This document shows positions 54,560 through 64,000 of a DNA stretch of 64,000 nucleotides, piece after piece. Both the position numbers and the translations under genes were made by a program. This DNA comes from Rosa chinensis (Eukaryota > Streptophyta > Magnoliopsida > Rosales > Rosaceae). Where the stretch lies: assembly GCF_002994745.2 (NCBI RefSeq), contig NC_037092.1, positions 11,584,501-11,648,500 on the forward strand. The letters are read 5' to 3'. How positions within the stretch are numbered: the stretch's first letter is position 1; each line of letters opens with the position of its first letter. The notes under the pieces were generated by a model. The model searched no databases and had not been told where the DNA came from. It saw only the letters and a program-made list of their open reading frames with translations.

Positions 54560-55973
54560 ATTCATTTTGTTTTACCAAACCTTGTTGAGATAAATTAATG
54601 AAACCACCGAGACTGAGTTACTGCTAACACCCCCTGACGTACCAAAATACCCTAAATACTGCTCACACCACCCTCTTGCACAAGTCAAAGCCCTCAACTC
54701 TTCATAAGCATTGGTGACAATACCATCAGCAAGAGAAATTATGCGCTTCAGTTTCATGTATAGTTACATAAGCTCCAAAATTTTAGATCCAATAACCTTG
54801 AGTTCATGGTTCTTCTGCTGAGATTGACATAGTGATAAATCGGGAGCAACAAACTCCTTATTACCTACACCATTTTGTTTTCCAGCATAAAGTGAAGACA
54901 AAGTTTGCAAGAGACAGTAAAGATTCTTAACAGAATCTCAGGCCCTTTGGCAGGAGACAACACTTCAATGCTCTAAGGGTGTTGAATAGCAGTGCTAATA
55001 GCTCTAAATATCGGAGCAGCAGCAACAGCAGTGGTACCCAAAACCAAGGCAGAAAAGGCACACCTGCTTTGGCTATAAACCATTACACTAACTTATCAAC
55101 AACGGCATTAGATTGAGCACAAATGAGTACCCCACTTCTCATGGAACTTTCTATAGACTTTGTATTCCTCTGTACATCCTCATTTAGTCGTCCTTCAGCA
55201 TAGCCTAATAAACCAAACCTCATGGATCTCATTTCCTCTGTATTACTCGAACCAAATCTCATGGCCAAACCTGATAAACCCACTTCTACATCCTCACTAG
55301 TTTCCACATCCAATTTTTCAATACCATATAACACAAACCCAAATTTAGGCATCTCCAAATTCAGACACTTCCTTCACTCAGAACAATACTTCCAAAAAGA
55401 AAACAAACTTAAATTTTCACTAAATCTTCTTCTTTAACATTCACTTTATTCTTCTTTTTCAAAAAACAATCATTCAATTCTTCTTGTTCAAACCATATAC
55501 AACTAATTCCTCGACTTCGAGATTCTCCACACCGTCTCCGGCAAAAGGTACATCACTCTAAATCAATTGAGGCATGAAAATACTGGTGGAGTTCAAGAGG
55601 TTGAGTCGTATATCACTAGTGAAAAACTCAAGCTTCGAGCAAGGATCCATGGCAGAGAGCAAAAGTGAATTTGGGGGTTAGGGCTTGGAATTGGAAAAAA
55701 ACGAAATTGAATGAAACTGATAATGCGGAAGCAAAAGATAGAGGAAGCAAGAGCATCCAGGTCACCAATCAACCTGGCTCTGATACCATGAAAGAATCCA
55801 TGGTTTATTGAAAAAGAAAAACGAAGGAAGAAGGGGGAGACGAAGAAAAGGAGAGCGTTTGTTTTACTGAGTGGACTACATTGTTACAGACTTTGTTACC
55901 AATTACAGTTTTACATGGACCTACATACTCCTAACATACCAAAATTACCAAAATACCCTACATACTGCTGACA
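54560..55973 (-). mobile_element. Small LTR element carrying host-like sequence
   Basis: The right LTR (55789-55973) starts TGAAAGAATCC and ends CTGCTGACA; next to it (55771-55788) the minus strand reads TGGTATCAGAGCCAGGTT, an initiator tRNA-Met primer site. A related but decayed LTR end is at about 54560-54667 (ACCAAAATACCCTAAATACT, GCTCACA). The interior holds no gag or pol. The minus strand from 55358 to 55083 is open (GFVLYGIEKLDVETSEDVEV ... GVLICAQSNAVVDKLV), followed by FSALVLGTTAVAAAPIFRAI near 55060-54990. LICAQSNAVVD resembles SF1 helicase motif Ia of SEN1/MAA3 proteins, but the rest does not, so origin is unresolved. Confidence 0.6.
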
Positions 55974-56211
55974 ATAACGAACTACAAAGCATCTTTAAAC
56001 ATCGACAACACAAGTAGTTTGAAAATAACCCAAGCAAGTAGCCTTACGAGAGAAATATTTACAAACGCTAGATATATAGCTAGGTACCAAGGGCACTGCA
56101 CTACGCTAGTACTGGGGATTCAGTCTAGGTTTCTGCTGCACATTCCTAGCATTTGGTTTGGTCCAAGAACCACACATGCTAGGATTACTAATGCTTAATT
56201 TCCACCAGTAC
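55974..56211. other. Spacer
   Basis: No gene, repeat or terminal structure recognised; likely the 3' flank of the CNGC fragment. Confidence 0.4.
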
Positions 56212-56605
56212 TCACATTTGGAAATTATAGTTCTCAAGTCCTTGGCCATATATGAGAACAAAGCCTCCTACTTTCGTATGGCACTTCACATTGTCGGCAG
56301 AGCTAGGGACCTCCGTTAAATTCACCTTCTTTTGTGATGCCCGGTGCAGCAGTTGTTCTCCGTTGCCTTTCTCAAGGGTGCCAATTGATGGGGATGCAGA
56401 GGGACCCATTTTTGCGTTTTCATGAGCTTGACTATCAGTATTGGTAGCTTTGTAGGTCAGTATAGTACCTTCTGTAATGAATAGCATGCTATCAAGTGGG
56501 TCTCCCATGTGAAAAACCATGGTACCCTCAGCATATATTTCTGGCTTTAGATAGTTGCAGATCATTTTCAACACTTTCTCATCCATTCTTTCCAGTTTTG
56601 GTACC
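56212..56605 (-). pseudogene. Cyclic nucleotide-gated channel (CNGC) C-terminal exon fragment
   Basis: After an acceptor-like site the minus strand reads VPKLERMDEKVLKMICNYLK then PEIYAEGTMVFHMGDPLDSM and LFITEGTILTYKAT, the cyclic-nucleotide-binding domain of plant CNGC cation channels, at the phosphate-binding cassette entry. A tail unlike the family (PSIGTLEKGNGEQLLHRA...) follows to a stop at 56212. The pore and all membrane segments are absent, so this is a gene fragment or a last exon of a largely lost gene. Confidence 0.7.
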
Positions 56606-56770
56606 TGTTGAATATTGCATCGGGTAATTAGCTATGCTACATTTGATAGATAACTAGCGAGTAAACAATTAAGGTGAAGTAGAATCACTAATCATGTACG
56701 GGCTAACGCCCTAAAAAAGAATTATTAATAATTCTTTATTACTCGTTAATATGTTGGGAGACCTTCTGGG
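56606..56770. other. Spacer with 22-bp palindrome
   Basis: AT-rich. A perfect 22-base palindrome of the form AAAGAATTATT and its inverse spans 56716-56737. Confidence 0.7.
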
Positions 56771-58269
56771 TGTTAAGGTGATATAAGAGTAGGGATGGCA
56801 ATGGGGCGGATAAAAATATATTAGGGATTTCCATTTACTATCAATTTTGGTGCCTCCCACTCTCTCAGACAATGCCTAATACTAGATACATGTTGAATAA
56901 CAATGTTGGTTATGGAAGCTACTTATTTGCACCCACACCTTCTTATGGTTATGCACCTCAAACTAGTCGTTTCATGCCCTAATTAAAATGGCACCTTTAT
57001 AACTCAAAATGGGGGATTCATGGCTCAGAATTGTGGTTATACTCCTGCTTCTCAACACAACTACTATCGGCAATCTCTCAGAATAATGTGTGACAGTAGC
57101 AAGGTTCATTTTCACAATAGCAGGGTTTATTTTCACAAGCTCCAAACTACTCATACTCTGACGGCGGCTCTACAGAAAACAATTTGAGCTATCCCAATTT
57201 TCCAAACAAGGGAGCAAACAACTCTAACAGGAACCATGACAATAGGAATGACAACAATAGTCCAAGAAACAACGACAACTCATCTTTCAACAATCCCATT
57301 GGATGCCAGATTTGTGAAAATCCAGGGCACAGTGCTTCCATATGCTATTACAAGAATGGTTTTGAGGCTACCACCTCTGTTGTTGAGTGTCAAATCTGCA
57401 AGAGACTCAGTCACAGTGCTAAAACCTACAGATATAGACAATAATCGACTCTGAGAATGGTCCAACAGCTATGGTTGCTCATAATAGCATCAATTACTTC
57501 AAGATTAATTAATTATTCACTCAAGTTCCTCTCATCTTGGTTGCACAAATGGAGTATTTTCCATCATCGAAATCCATGCCTATAAGCTCAAGTTGAATTC
57601 TTGCACATGGCATGCCAATTAATTTGCCTCTCAATGCCTATGTTGCAAATGTTGGTCAGCATATTGGTTTTTCTGATCAGCCCCAAGTCTATCATCAAAT
57701 CAGCAATCCAATCCAGACAAATAGTGGCTTTTCTCATCAAAATATCTTATTCAGGTCAACTATTGGTCTCGCTCAACAGCAGCATTACCCTGCAATCAAC
57801 GGTTATACTACTAGTAATATTTATCAGCAAAGTCAGGATTATATTGAGGGACTTCACTTTGAATCTACTTTCTAATCCTCCATATGAGCCTAAAACGAAA
57901 TGAGACAGGTGTATCAATTCATGGACCTAATGCACTGGCTGCTGCTAATCCCTGCAGATTGAAGCAAGTATCTTTGTTTCTTGTCACTGTGTTATGCAAC
58001 CTGATCATTGGTCCCTAACCATCAGTTTGAAGGGGGGGGATATTAAGGTGATATAAAAGAGTCAAAGTCAAGAAAGTCAAAGGTGCATCCAACAGCTAAG
58101 TAGTATAAATAGGGAAAATCTCTCCTACTGTAATTAGTTGCAACCATTTGTACAATTACCAAAAGTTCAATACCAGCTACCTCTTACTTTTCTCTCTGTT
58201 TCTTCATCTTCAACCTCTAGTTAGGGTTTCAATTTTCGCCATTGTTGCTTTACCTTTAAGCTTTCAACA
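56771..58269 (+). mobile_element. Ty1/copia relic
   Basis: A 5' LTR stub (56771-56790, TGTTAAGGTGATATAAGAGT) is cut short, with a hAT-like TAGGGATGGCAATGGGG phrase next to it. Gag remains: Asn/Gln-rich sequence with two zinc-knuckle-like motifs, CQICENPGHSASICY and CQICKRLSHSAKTYR (57303-57440), the second lacking its last Cys. No RT or integrase follows. A purine tract (GAAGGGGGGGGA, 58029-58040) precedes the 3' LTR (58041-58269), which starts TATTAAGG, has TATAAATAG at 58104-58112 and ends TTCAACA. Internally deleted and inactive. Confidence 0.75.
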
Positions 58270-58289
58270 TCATGACCTTAATTTTTAGC

Positions 58290-58643
58290 AGCTGCTAGGC
58301 TGTTGTTTGGAGACAAAAATGCCTATGCATGCTAGTTTACGAGTTTGTTGGTAATGGAACTCTTTATGACCACATTCATAAAAATAAAAGACAACCACTT
58401 TAATTTGTACAACGATTCAAGATAGCAGCAGAAACTACGATGGCACTTTCATACTTACATCACTCCACCACCATGAAAATTGTTCATCGAGATGTCAAGG
58501 CAACGAATATACTGTTGGATGAGAAACTTACGGCCAAAGTGTCAGAATTCAGAGCTTCAAAACTGGTTCTTGACGACAAAACTCGACTTTCAACTTTAAT
58601 GCAGGGCACAATGGGATACTTGGACCCCGAATATATTCAGTCA
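58290..58643 (+). pseudogene. WAK-like kinase fragment C
   Basis: The plus strand reads LLGCCLE at the start (near 58290), a frameshifted VYEFVGNGTLYDHIHKNK, then an open stretch from 58440: MALSYLHHSTTMKIVHRDVK with catalytic HRD, ATNILLDEKLTAKVSEF (DFG changed to EFR), STLMQGTMGYLDPEYIQS, cut by the copia LTR at 58644. It contains kinase subdomains V to VIII only. It starts almost exactly where pseudogene B stops (NHRNVV at 29181) and lies on the opposite strand. An acceptor-like TTTTTAG precedes it, so an exon border is the alternative explanation for the left limit. Confidence 0.82.
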
Positions 58644-58847
58644 TGTTGAAGGAAAATCAAGTCTTGTGTGCCTAATCAAACTAGGAGTAGTAATAGGAGA
58701 GAAAGTTCTAGAATTCCTAATCCTACTCGGATTAGTATTCCTTGTAACATTAGAACATGTACTTTGTTATCCCTATATATAGGGCTCCTATTCTCAATAA
58801 TATGATTACAATTCTCTCTACAATCTCTCTCAAATATCATTACCCTT
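58644..58847 (+). repeat. 5' LTR of the copia element
   Basis: About 204 bp. Contains a 14-base palindromic TATA region CCCTATATATAGGG (58771-58784) and CT-rich downstream sequence. The exact end is uncertain by a few bases. Confidence 0.8.
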
Positions 58848-58862
58848 AAATACGTTATCAGC
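58848..58862 (+). other. Primer-binding site of the copia element
   Basis: ACGTTATCAGCACGAGC wording at about 58845-58862 follows the LTR. It resembles an internal tRNA segment, as used by copia-type elements, rather than a 3' CCA end; the tRNA is not assigned. Confidence 0.5.
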
Positions 58863-59550
58863 ACGAGCTTTAACCACAAAACCAAAACAGAAAAATCTTC
58901 AAAACCATCTTCTACCGCCGCTGCTACCTCCGCCCACTGTGCAGCACGTCCCTGCAGCCCCCTCGGACAGCCACGCATCTCTGCTGCCCCTGCAGCCCTC
59001 GGCTAGCCAAAACAGCCACCGAACCGGTCACCAAAACTGGACTTGCAGCAACTATTTTCAGCCCAACCCCTTGCAACCTTCGGCAGCAACTACTACCTAC
59101 TGCAACCATCAAAACCAAGCCATCCAAAGTTCCTTCCATTGATAAAAAATAATCCAAGCTTCATAAGTTCAAGAGTCAAGGTTTCAAGCTTCGAATTAAC
59201 AAGTATCTATAATTAAAGTTCCCGCTTTCCGAATTTAATTCCTCCTTCTTTTCTTCGGGGACTTGCAACCTCCCTTCTTCTATATCCCACCTTTCTTATA
59301 ACGTGGGTTCGATTCTTGAAAAGCGGAATCGTGGGGATTCACGCAATTAACAAACTAAAAGTGTTCGTAAGACTTCGGACTAAGAGCGTCCGCAAGCATC
59401 GATTTATGACCATATAAACATCATTGTTTCGGTCTAATCCAATCATTATTGGAAATCGATTTCTTGGTAGTATAGCTCGGAAATCTTATTATTTAGTTAT
59501 CGTGGAAGTTTTAACTCCAAAACTAATATATTTCTTCTTCTTATTTCAGG
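58863..59550. other. Copia leader
   Basis: Non-coding. CAGC-rich at 58915-59110, with CTGCAGC words. Ends with TTATTTCAGG, an acceptor-like sequence, right before the gag ATG, so a spliced leader is possible. Confidence 0.5.
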
Positions 59551-60646
59551 ATGTCAAAACTTGACTTTCCTATCCTTGACTCAACTGGCTTAGAATATCA
59601 TAGTTGGGTCACGAATGTTGAGAACCATCTCACTTCAAAAGGGATCCTACCCGTAATCCAAGCACCAAATCCCGAGCTCATATTTGAGCGTACGGCTATA
59701 AATAATGCCACCGTTCTCATCTTAATGAGACACCACATGGATAAATCACTCCAATTGGAGTACATGGCAATCAAGGATGCTAGAGAATTATGGGTTGCGC
59801 TCGAAGAGCAATTTGGTAATGTCAAGGATGCCCTCCTCCCCGACTTGAAAGTTCAATGGAGCAATCTACGATTCGCCGACTTCAAGTCTGTAGCTGGATA
59901 TAATTCAGAAGTTCTATGCCTCAAAACTATGTTGGGGTTTTGTGGACAGCCTATTACAGAGCAAGAGCTAATTAAGAAAACTCTCTCCACCTTCCCCGTC
60001 TCAAGCAATTTTGCTATCGAAGGAATATCGATCCGAATATAATACTGGACGGATCACGAGGTTTCATCAGCTAATTAATGTTATGTCTGTAGCTGAAAAA
60101 CATGATAATATCCTCATGAAGAATTATAATTCAAGGCCTATAGGAACTAAGAGCGTTCAAGAGACGAATTATAATAATGCACCCAAAGGAGGGCGCAAGG
60201 AGAGGAACCCTAAAAATAAGGGACACAACGGACGTCTTGGTCCATATAACCGCCCTACAAAGGAAGGAAACCTCCAAAATGGAGCGGAAGCACGTGGCAA
60301 CAAAGGCCAACATGGGAGAGGGGGACACAAGGCCACCGGCCATAGAGGTGGCACCATTGTCCAACAAGGACATCAAAACCTTCCCCATGCACAAGATGCA
60401 TCTCAATCCAAGGGTGGAAATCGTAATGATGCATGCCATAGATGTGGATCTATTGAACATTGGTTCAAGCAATGCAATGCAAGCAATCAACTAGCTGCAC
60501 GTTACAAGGCATATAGAGACTTTAGAGAGCATGAAGCCTATCTTGCCAAAGAAGAAGAAGATGGTGATGATGCCAATGTCAATCTCACCATAGCGGACTT
60601 CAAATCTGACAAAGAATTGCACAAGGATGCTGCAGATTTTGATTAG
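59551..60646 (+). pseudogene. Copia gag, broken by one frameshift
   Basis: ATG at 59551 reads MSKLDFPILDSTGLEYHSWV, then the UBN2/gag capsid-like domain (AIKDARELWVALEEQFGN, ELIKKTLSTFP). At about 60011-60042 the frame shifts by one and continues (LLSKEYR, FHQLINVMSVAEKHD) through a basic Gly/Asn-rich region to the zinc knuckle CHRCGSIEHWFKQC (about 60437-60478), ending at TAG 60644-60646 after an acidic tail. In this family gag assembles the particle and binds RNA. Confidence 0.85.
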
Positions 60647-61006
60647 TATAGTCCTTAATTTTATTTTCCAAGAATTATGTAATGGCAATATGCCTTAATC
60701 AATAAATGACAATTTGTATTAATTCTATCTTATGTGGCGCACCTAATTAAATATGATGTCTAGGAACGTAATTGAGATTAGTGGTACTTAAGAGAGCAAT
60801 GCTCCACCGACATCTCTCCCTACTTCCCTGGTCATATTTAATTGGAGTTACCGAACGGATAGGGTGACTACGATTTGATGTTTATTTTGGATTAGATTAT
60901 GGTCAAGAAACTTTGATGTAATCATTGGCTATTATTAATAAAGTATCGATTTATTTTATTCAATGTCTTGGACATATTTTAATTTCGAACCTTATTATTT
61001 TTCAGT
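60647..61006. other. Non-coding interval between gag and pol
   Basis: AT-rich, with a TTTTTCAG acceptor-like end just before ATG 61007. It may be an intron or an internal initiation region in this copia family. Confidence 0.5.
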
Positions 61007-64000
61007 ATGTTTCCCGTAGAGCTAGAATGCCTCATGGATAGTGCAACTACACATACCATCCTTCGAAATAGGCAGCTATTCTTATGGATGGCGCCTACTC
61101 GATCTTCTGTGACTACGATGGCTGGATCATCTCAATTGATTCATGGTCGAGGACCAGCTCAATTTTTGTTGCCAAATGGTACAACTTTAAATGTCACCGA
61201 AGCTCTTTATGCTCCTAGGACAAGAAGAACCCTATTGAGCTTCAAAGATATAAGAGCCAATGGTTTTCATGTGGAAACACATTGTAAGAATGGACAAGAG
61301 TTCCTTTGCATCACCTATAATGACTACGGACATAAACGAGTCTTAGAGAAACTTATGTGTCAATCTAGTGGGTTGTATGCAACCACTATTCAAATAATTG
61401 AATCCAATTATGTTATGAGAGATGATTTATGAGATTCCGACACATATAGGCTTTGGCATGACCGTTTGGGACACCCAGGTCGTGATATGATGATCCGTAT
61501 ATTAAAGACTTCACACGGACATCCATTTTTCAGAACGAAAAGAAGTAAAAATCAGATTTTGGACTCCGAAAGAGCACATGCGCCTCACGGGACCGTTCAC
61601 CCCCAAATCCGGCCATCCTTGGCCGGCGCCGCCGTCCCCCTGCGGCCCAAGGGTGGCTTTGACGCCACCAATGCTCTTTCGTCTCCAAATTTTACTTCTC
61701 AAGTCCTTTGTGGCTCAACCAAAATCCTTATTGGTTGTTTCTAAAGCCCATTATTTGTTCTGTAAAGCCTACTCTTTAGCAAAATTAGGATCGAGACCAT
61801 CTTATGCAAAGGACACTAAAGATAACATACCATTCTTACAAAGAATCCAAGGTGATATTTGTGGACCTATTCAACCACCATGCGGACCATTTAGATATTT
61901 TATGGTGTTGGTTGATGCATCGACACGCTGGTCACATGTCATGCTATTGTCCACAAGGAATGCTGCATTTGCTAAACTCCGAGCACAAATTATTAAGTTA
62001 AGGGCTCACCACCCTGATCATCCTATTAAGTCTATAAGATTAGACAATGCTGGGGAGTTTACATCAAAAACTTTTGATGATTATTGCATGTCCATTTGGA
62101 TTGAAGTTGAACATCCAGTTCCTCATGTTCACACCCCGAATGGTCTCGCAGAAGCAGCCATTAAACGACTACAAATGGTCGCTAGGGCATTGGTAATGCG
62201 CACCAATCTCCTTATTTCTGCTTGAGGCTATGCAATATTGCATGCAGCTATGCTTATTCGTCTGAGGCCGACTGCCACTCAACCCTTTTCTGCGTCCTAG
62301 ATGATGACTGGGTATGAGCCTAATGTCTCACACTTACGCCTATTTTGGTGTGCAGTATATGTGCTTATTGCGCCGCCACAATGCACCAAAATGGGTCCTC
62401 AACGACGATTAGGTGTTTACGTTGGATATGATTCTCCAACCATTATCCGCTACATAGAACCCTTGACAGGCGATCTCTTTACCGCGATATTTGTGGATTG
62501 TCACTTCAATGAGACAGTCTTCCCATCGTTAGGAGGAGATAGGAACATAAATGTTCAACGGGACCGACATGAATTGTTGTGGTCTATCCCCACTCTGTCT
62601 CATCTTGATCCCCGAACCGTACAGTTTGAAATTGAAGTGCAGCGAATTCTCGATCTTCATAACATAGCAGAATCGATGCCTGATGAGTTTTCTGATATCG
62701 CTTAAGTGACGAGATCACACATACCTGCTGCAAACGTGCCTGCAAGGATTGATGTCCCTAAAATTAGAGGACATGACACCACCTCAAGAGTACATAAGTA
62801 TGGCACCAACGTCCCCACCCTTGGTGACGTTGTGGATAGGCCTACAGCTCCTGCCAGAAAGCGCGGGAGGCCTATATGTTCGATGGATTCTCGCCCAAGA
62901 AAGAAAGCGAGTTTAGCACAAAATAATTCATTAATCATCGATGTAAATAATCCATCTCATGAGAATATTCCGGATTATGGTTATATCCAAGAGACATCAT
63001 TGGGGGACACTCCAATGTCAAAACCAACTCTAGAGAATAAAGAGATCTCCATGAACTACACTAGTGTACATGAGATGATAGATAGAAATTCTATGGCTAT
63101 TGATGATGCATTTGCATATCATGTTGCAAAAGGAATTATAGAATATGATGATATCGAACCTCGCTTTGTCGAAGAATGTCAACAAAGAGCAGATTGGCCT
63201 AAATGGAAAGATGCGATCTAGGCTGAATTGGATTCACTAGCAAAGAGACAAGTATTTGGGCCTATAACACAGACACCCCCAGATGTAAAACCTGTTGGCC
63301 ATAAATGGGTCTTTGTTAGAAAGCGTAATGAGAAAAATGAGGTGGTAAGATATAAAGCCAGCCTTGTGGCGCAAGGTTTCTCACAATGCCTTGGAATCGA
63401 CTACGAGGAGACATATTCTCCCGTAATGGACGTTATAACGTTCCGCTACCTTGTCAGTCTGGTAGTTTCTGAAAAACTTGACATACAGCTTATGGATGTG
63501 GTTACAGCATATCTCTATGGGGATCTAGATTCAGAGATATATATGAAGGTCCCAGATGGACTTCAATTACCTAAATCAAGTGGCTCTAAACCACAGAGTG
63601 CATTTTCAATAAGATTAAAACGCTCACTTTATGGATTAAAACAATCCGGACGGATGTGGTATAACCGTCTAAGTGACTACTTGATTGGGAAGGGATATAT
63701 TAATAATGAAATATGCCCATGTGTGTTCATAAAAAGAACAAGTTCCGGATTTGCAATCGTAGCAGTTTATGTCTATGACATGAACCTAATTGGAACTCTA
63801 GATGAGTTGAAGGAAACTGCTAAATACTTAAAATCCTAATTTGAGATGAAAGATCTTGGGAAAACACGGTTTTGTCTCGGTTTAGAACTCGAGCACCGTA
63901 GTGATGGGATTTTGATCCATCAGTCTGCCTATACTCAGAAAATTCTAAGGCGCTTTAATGAAGATAAAGTAAAGCCTGTGAGTACTCCCATGATCGGCAA
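61007..64000 (+). pseudogene. Copia pol: protease, integrase, reverse transcriptase (partial at window end)
   Basis: Protease from 61007 with CLMDSATTHTIL. Gag-pre-integrase with LWHDRLGHPG; a GC-rich stretch at 61570-61680 and a frameshift; the second zinc-binding Cys is lost (FCKAYSL). Integrase core with Asp in QGDICGPI, Asp in RLDNAGEF and Glu in NGLAEAAIKR. RT from about 63228 (HKWVFVRKRNEK, FSQCLGIDYEETYSPV, RSLYGLKQSGRMWY) with YVYDM at about 63770-63783 in place of the catalytic YVDDM. Stops: TGA 62223, TAG 62298, TAA 62703, TAG 63219, TAA 63837 (approximate). RNase H begins near the window end. Confidence 0.88.

Larger units (their letters stand above)
58644..64000 (+). mobile_element. 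Ty1/copia retrotransposon, runs off the window
   Basis: Starts with an LTR (TGTTGAAGG) inserted in WAK fragment C; next come a leader, gag with CCHC knuckle, protease, integrase and RT in copia order. The 3' LTR is beyond 64000. All domains can be read but with frameshifts and at least five stops, and the RT catalytic box is changed. Confidence 0.9.

Noticed and set aside
56212..56605. Intact CNGC channel gene
   Set aside because: Only part of the nucleotide-binding domain is present, with an aberrant tail and no pore or membrane segments nearby.

Overview
This is plant nuclear DNA, from a eudicot. Evidence: split GT-AG exons, wall-associated kinase (WAK) genes, plant-lineage Ty3 and Ty1 retrotransposons, a CACTA element, a Mutator-like element, TA-microsatellite MITEs and a plant mobile domain (PMD) gene. 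From general familiarity with these repeat families the source looks like Rosaceae (strawberry/rose group); that is inference from memory and no search was run. I see no intact host gene. Almost every base is transposon, transposon-captured gene fragment, or broken WAK-family gene.

Left part (1-24000) is one WAK-like gene on the minus strand (ATG at 23990, C-terminus near base 1) blown apart by nested insertions. A chromovirus (Ty3 with chromodomain, 857-23795, near-TSD CCAAG/CTAAG) sits in it. Inside the chromovirus RNase H region lies a plus-strand LTR element with a single LTR (3178-20325). Inside that lies a non-autonomous CACTA element (8356-20056) carrying captured pieces of a DSS1 gene, a PAP/OAS1-type nucleotidyltransferase gene and a probable Ulp1-like exon. 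Inside the CACTA lies a 2.6-kb LTR-like element (15633-18270, TSD GAAGG). That is a four-deep nest.

Middle part (24000-36095) holds a Pack-MULE with perfect 9-bp TSD (24491-26005), a second TIR element (26250-26956), a degenerate tandem repeat, a 0.35-kb TRIM (27530-27884), WAK pseudogene B on the minus strand (29181-31921) whose intron carries two opposed fold-back MITEs in TA microsatellites, a hAT element with perfect 8-bp TSD (32469-33336), and a Helitron-like segment with captured exon-like pieces (33345-35905).

Right part (36096-64000) starts with an 18.4-kb Ty3 element in minus orientation (TSD GTCAT) that keeps gag-protease but no reverse transcriptase or integrase, and carries on its opposite strand a spliced PMD pseudogene. 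Two younger elements are nested in it: a non-coding LTR element with a 31-bp minisatellite (41666-47491, TSD GTAAC) and a second 2.4-kb LTR-like element (50175-52622, TSD TCGCG). Then follow a small LTR element with host-like sequence (54560-55973), a CNGC channel fragment (56212-56605), a copia relic (56771-58269), WAK fragment C on the plus strand (58290-58643), and a full but mutated copia element entering at 58644 and running off the window.

The least explained signal is in the two 2.4-2.6-kb LTR-like elements. Each carries an array of micro-hairpins in which a short core is constant (GGGACTGCC in one, AACCT in the other) while the flanking arms change from unit to unit yet stay self-complementary, which looks like selection or a copying mechanism preserving structure rather than sequence.
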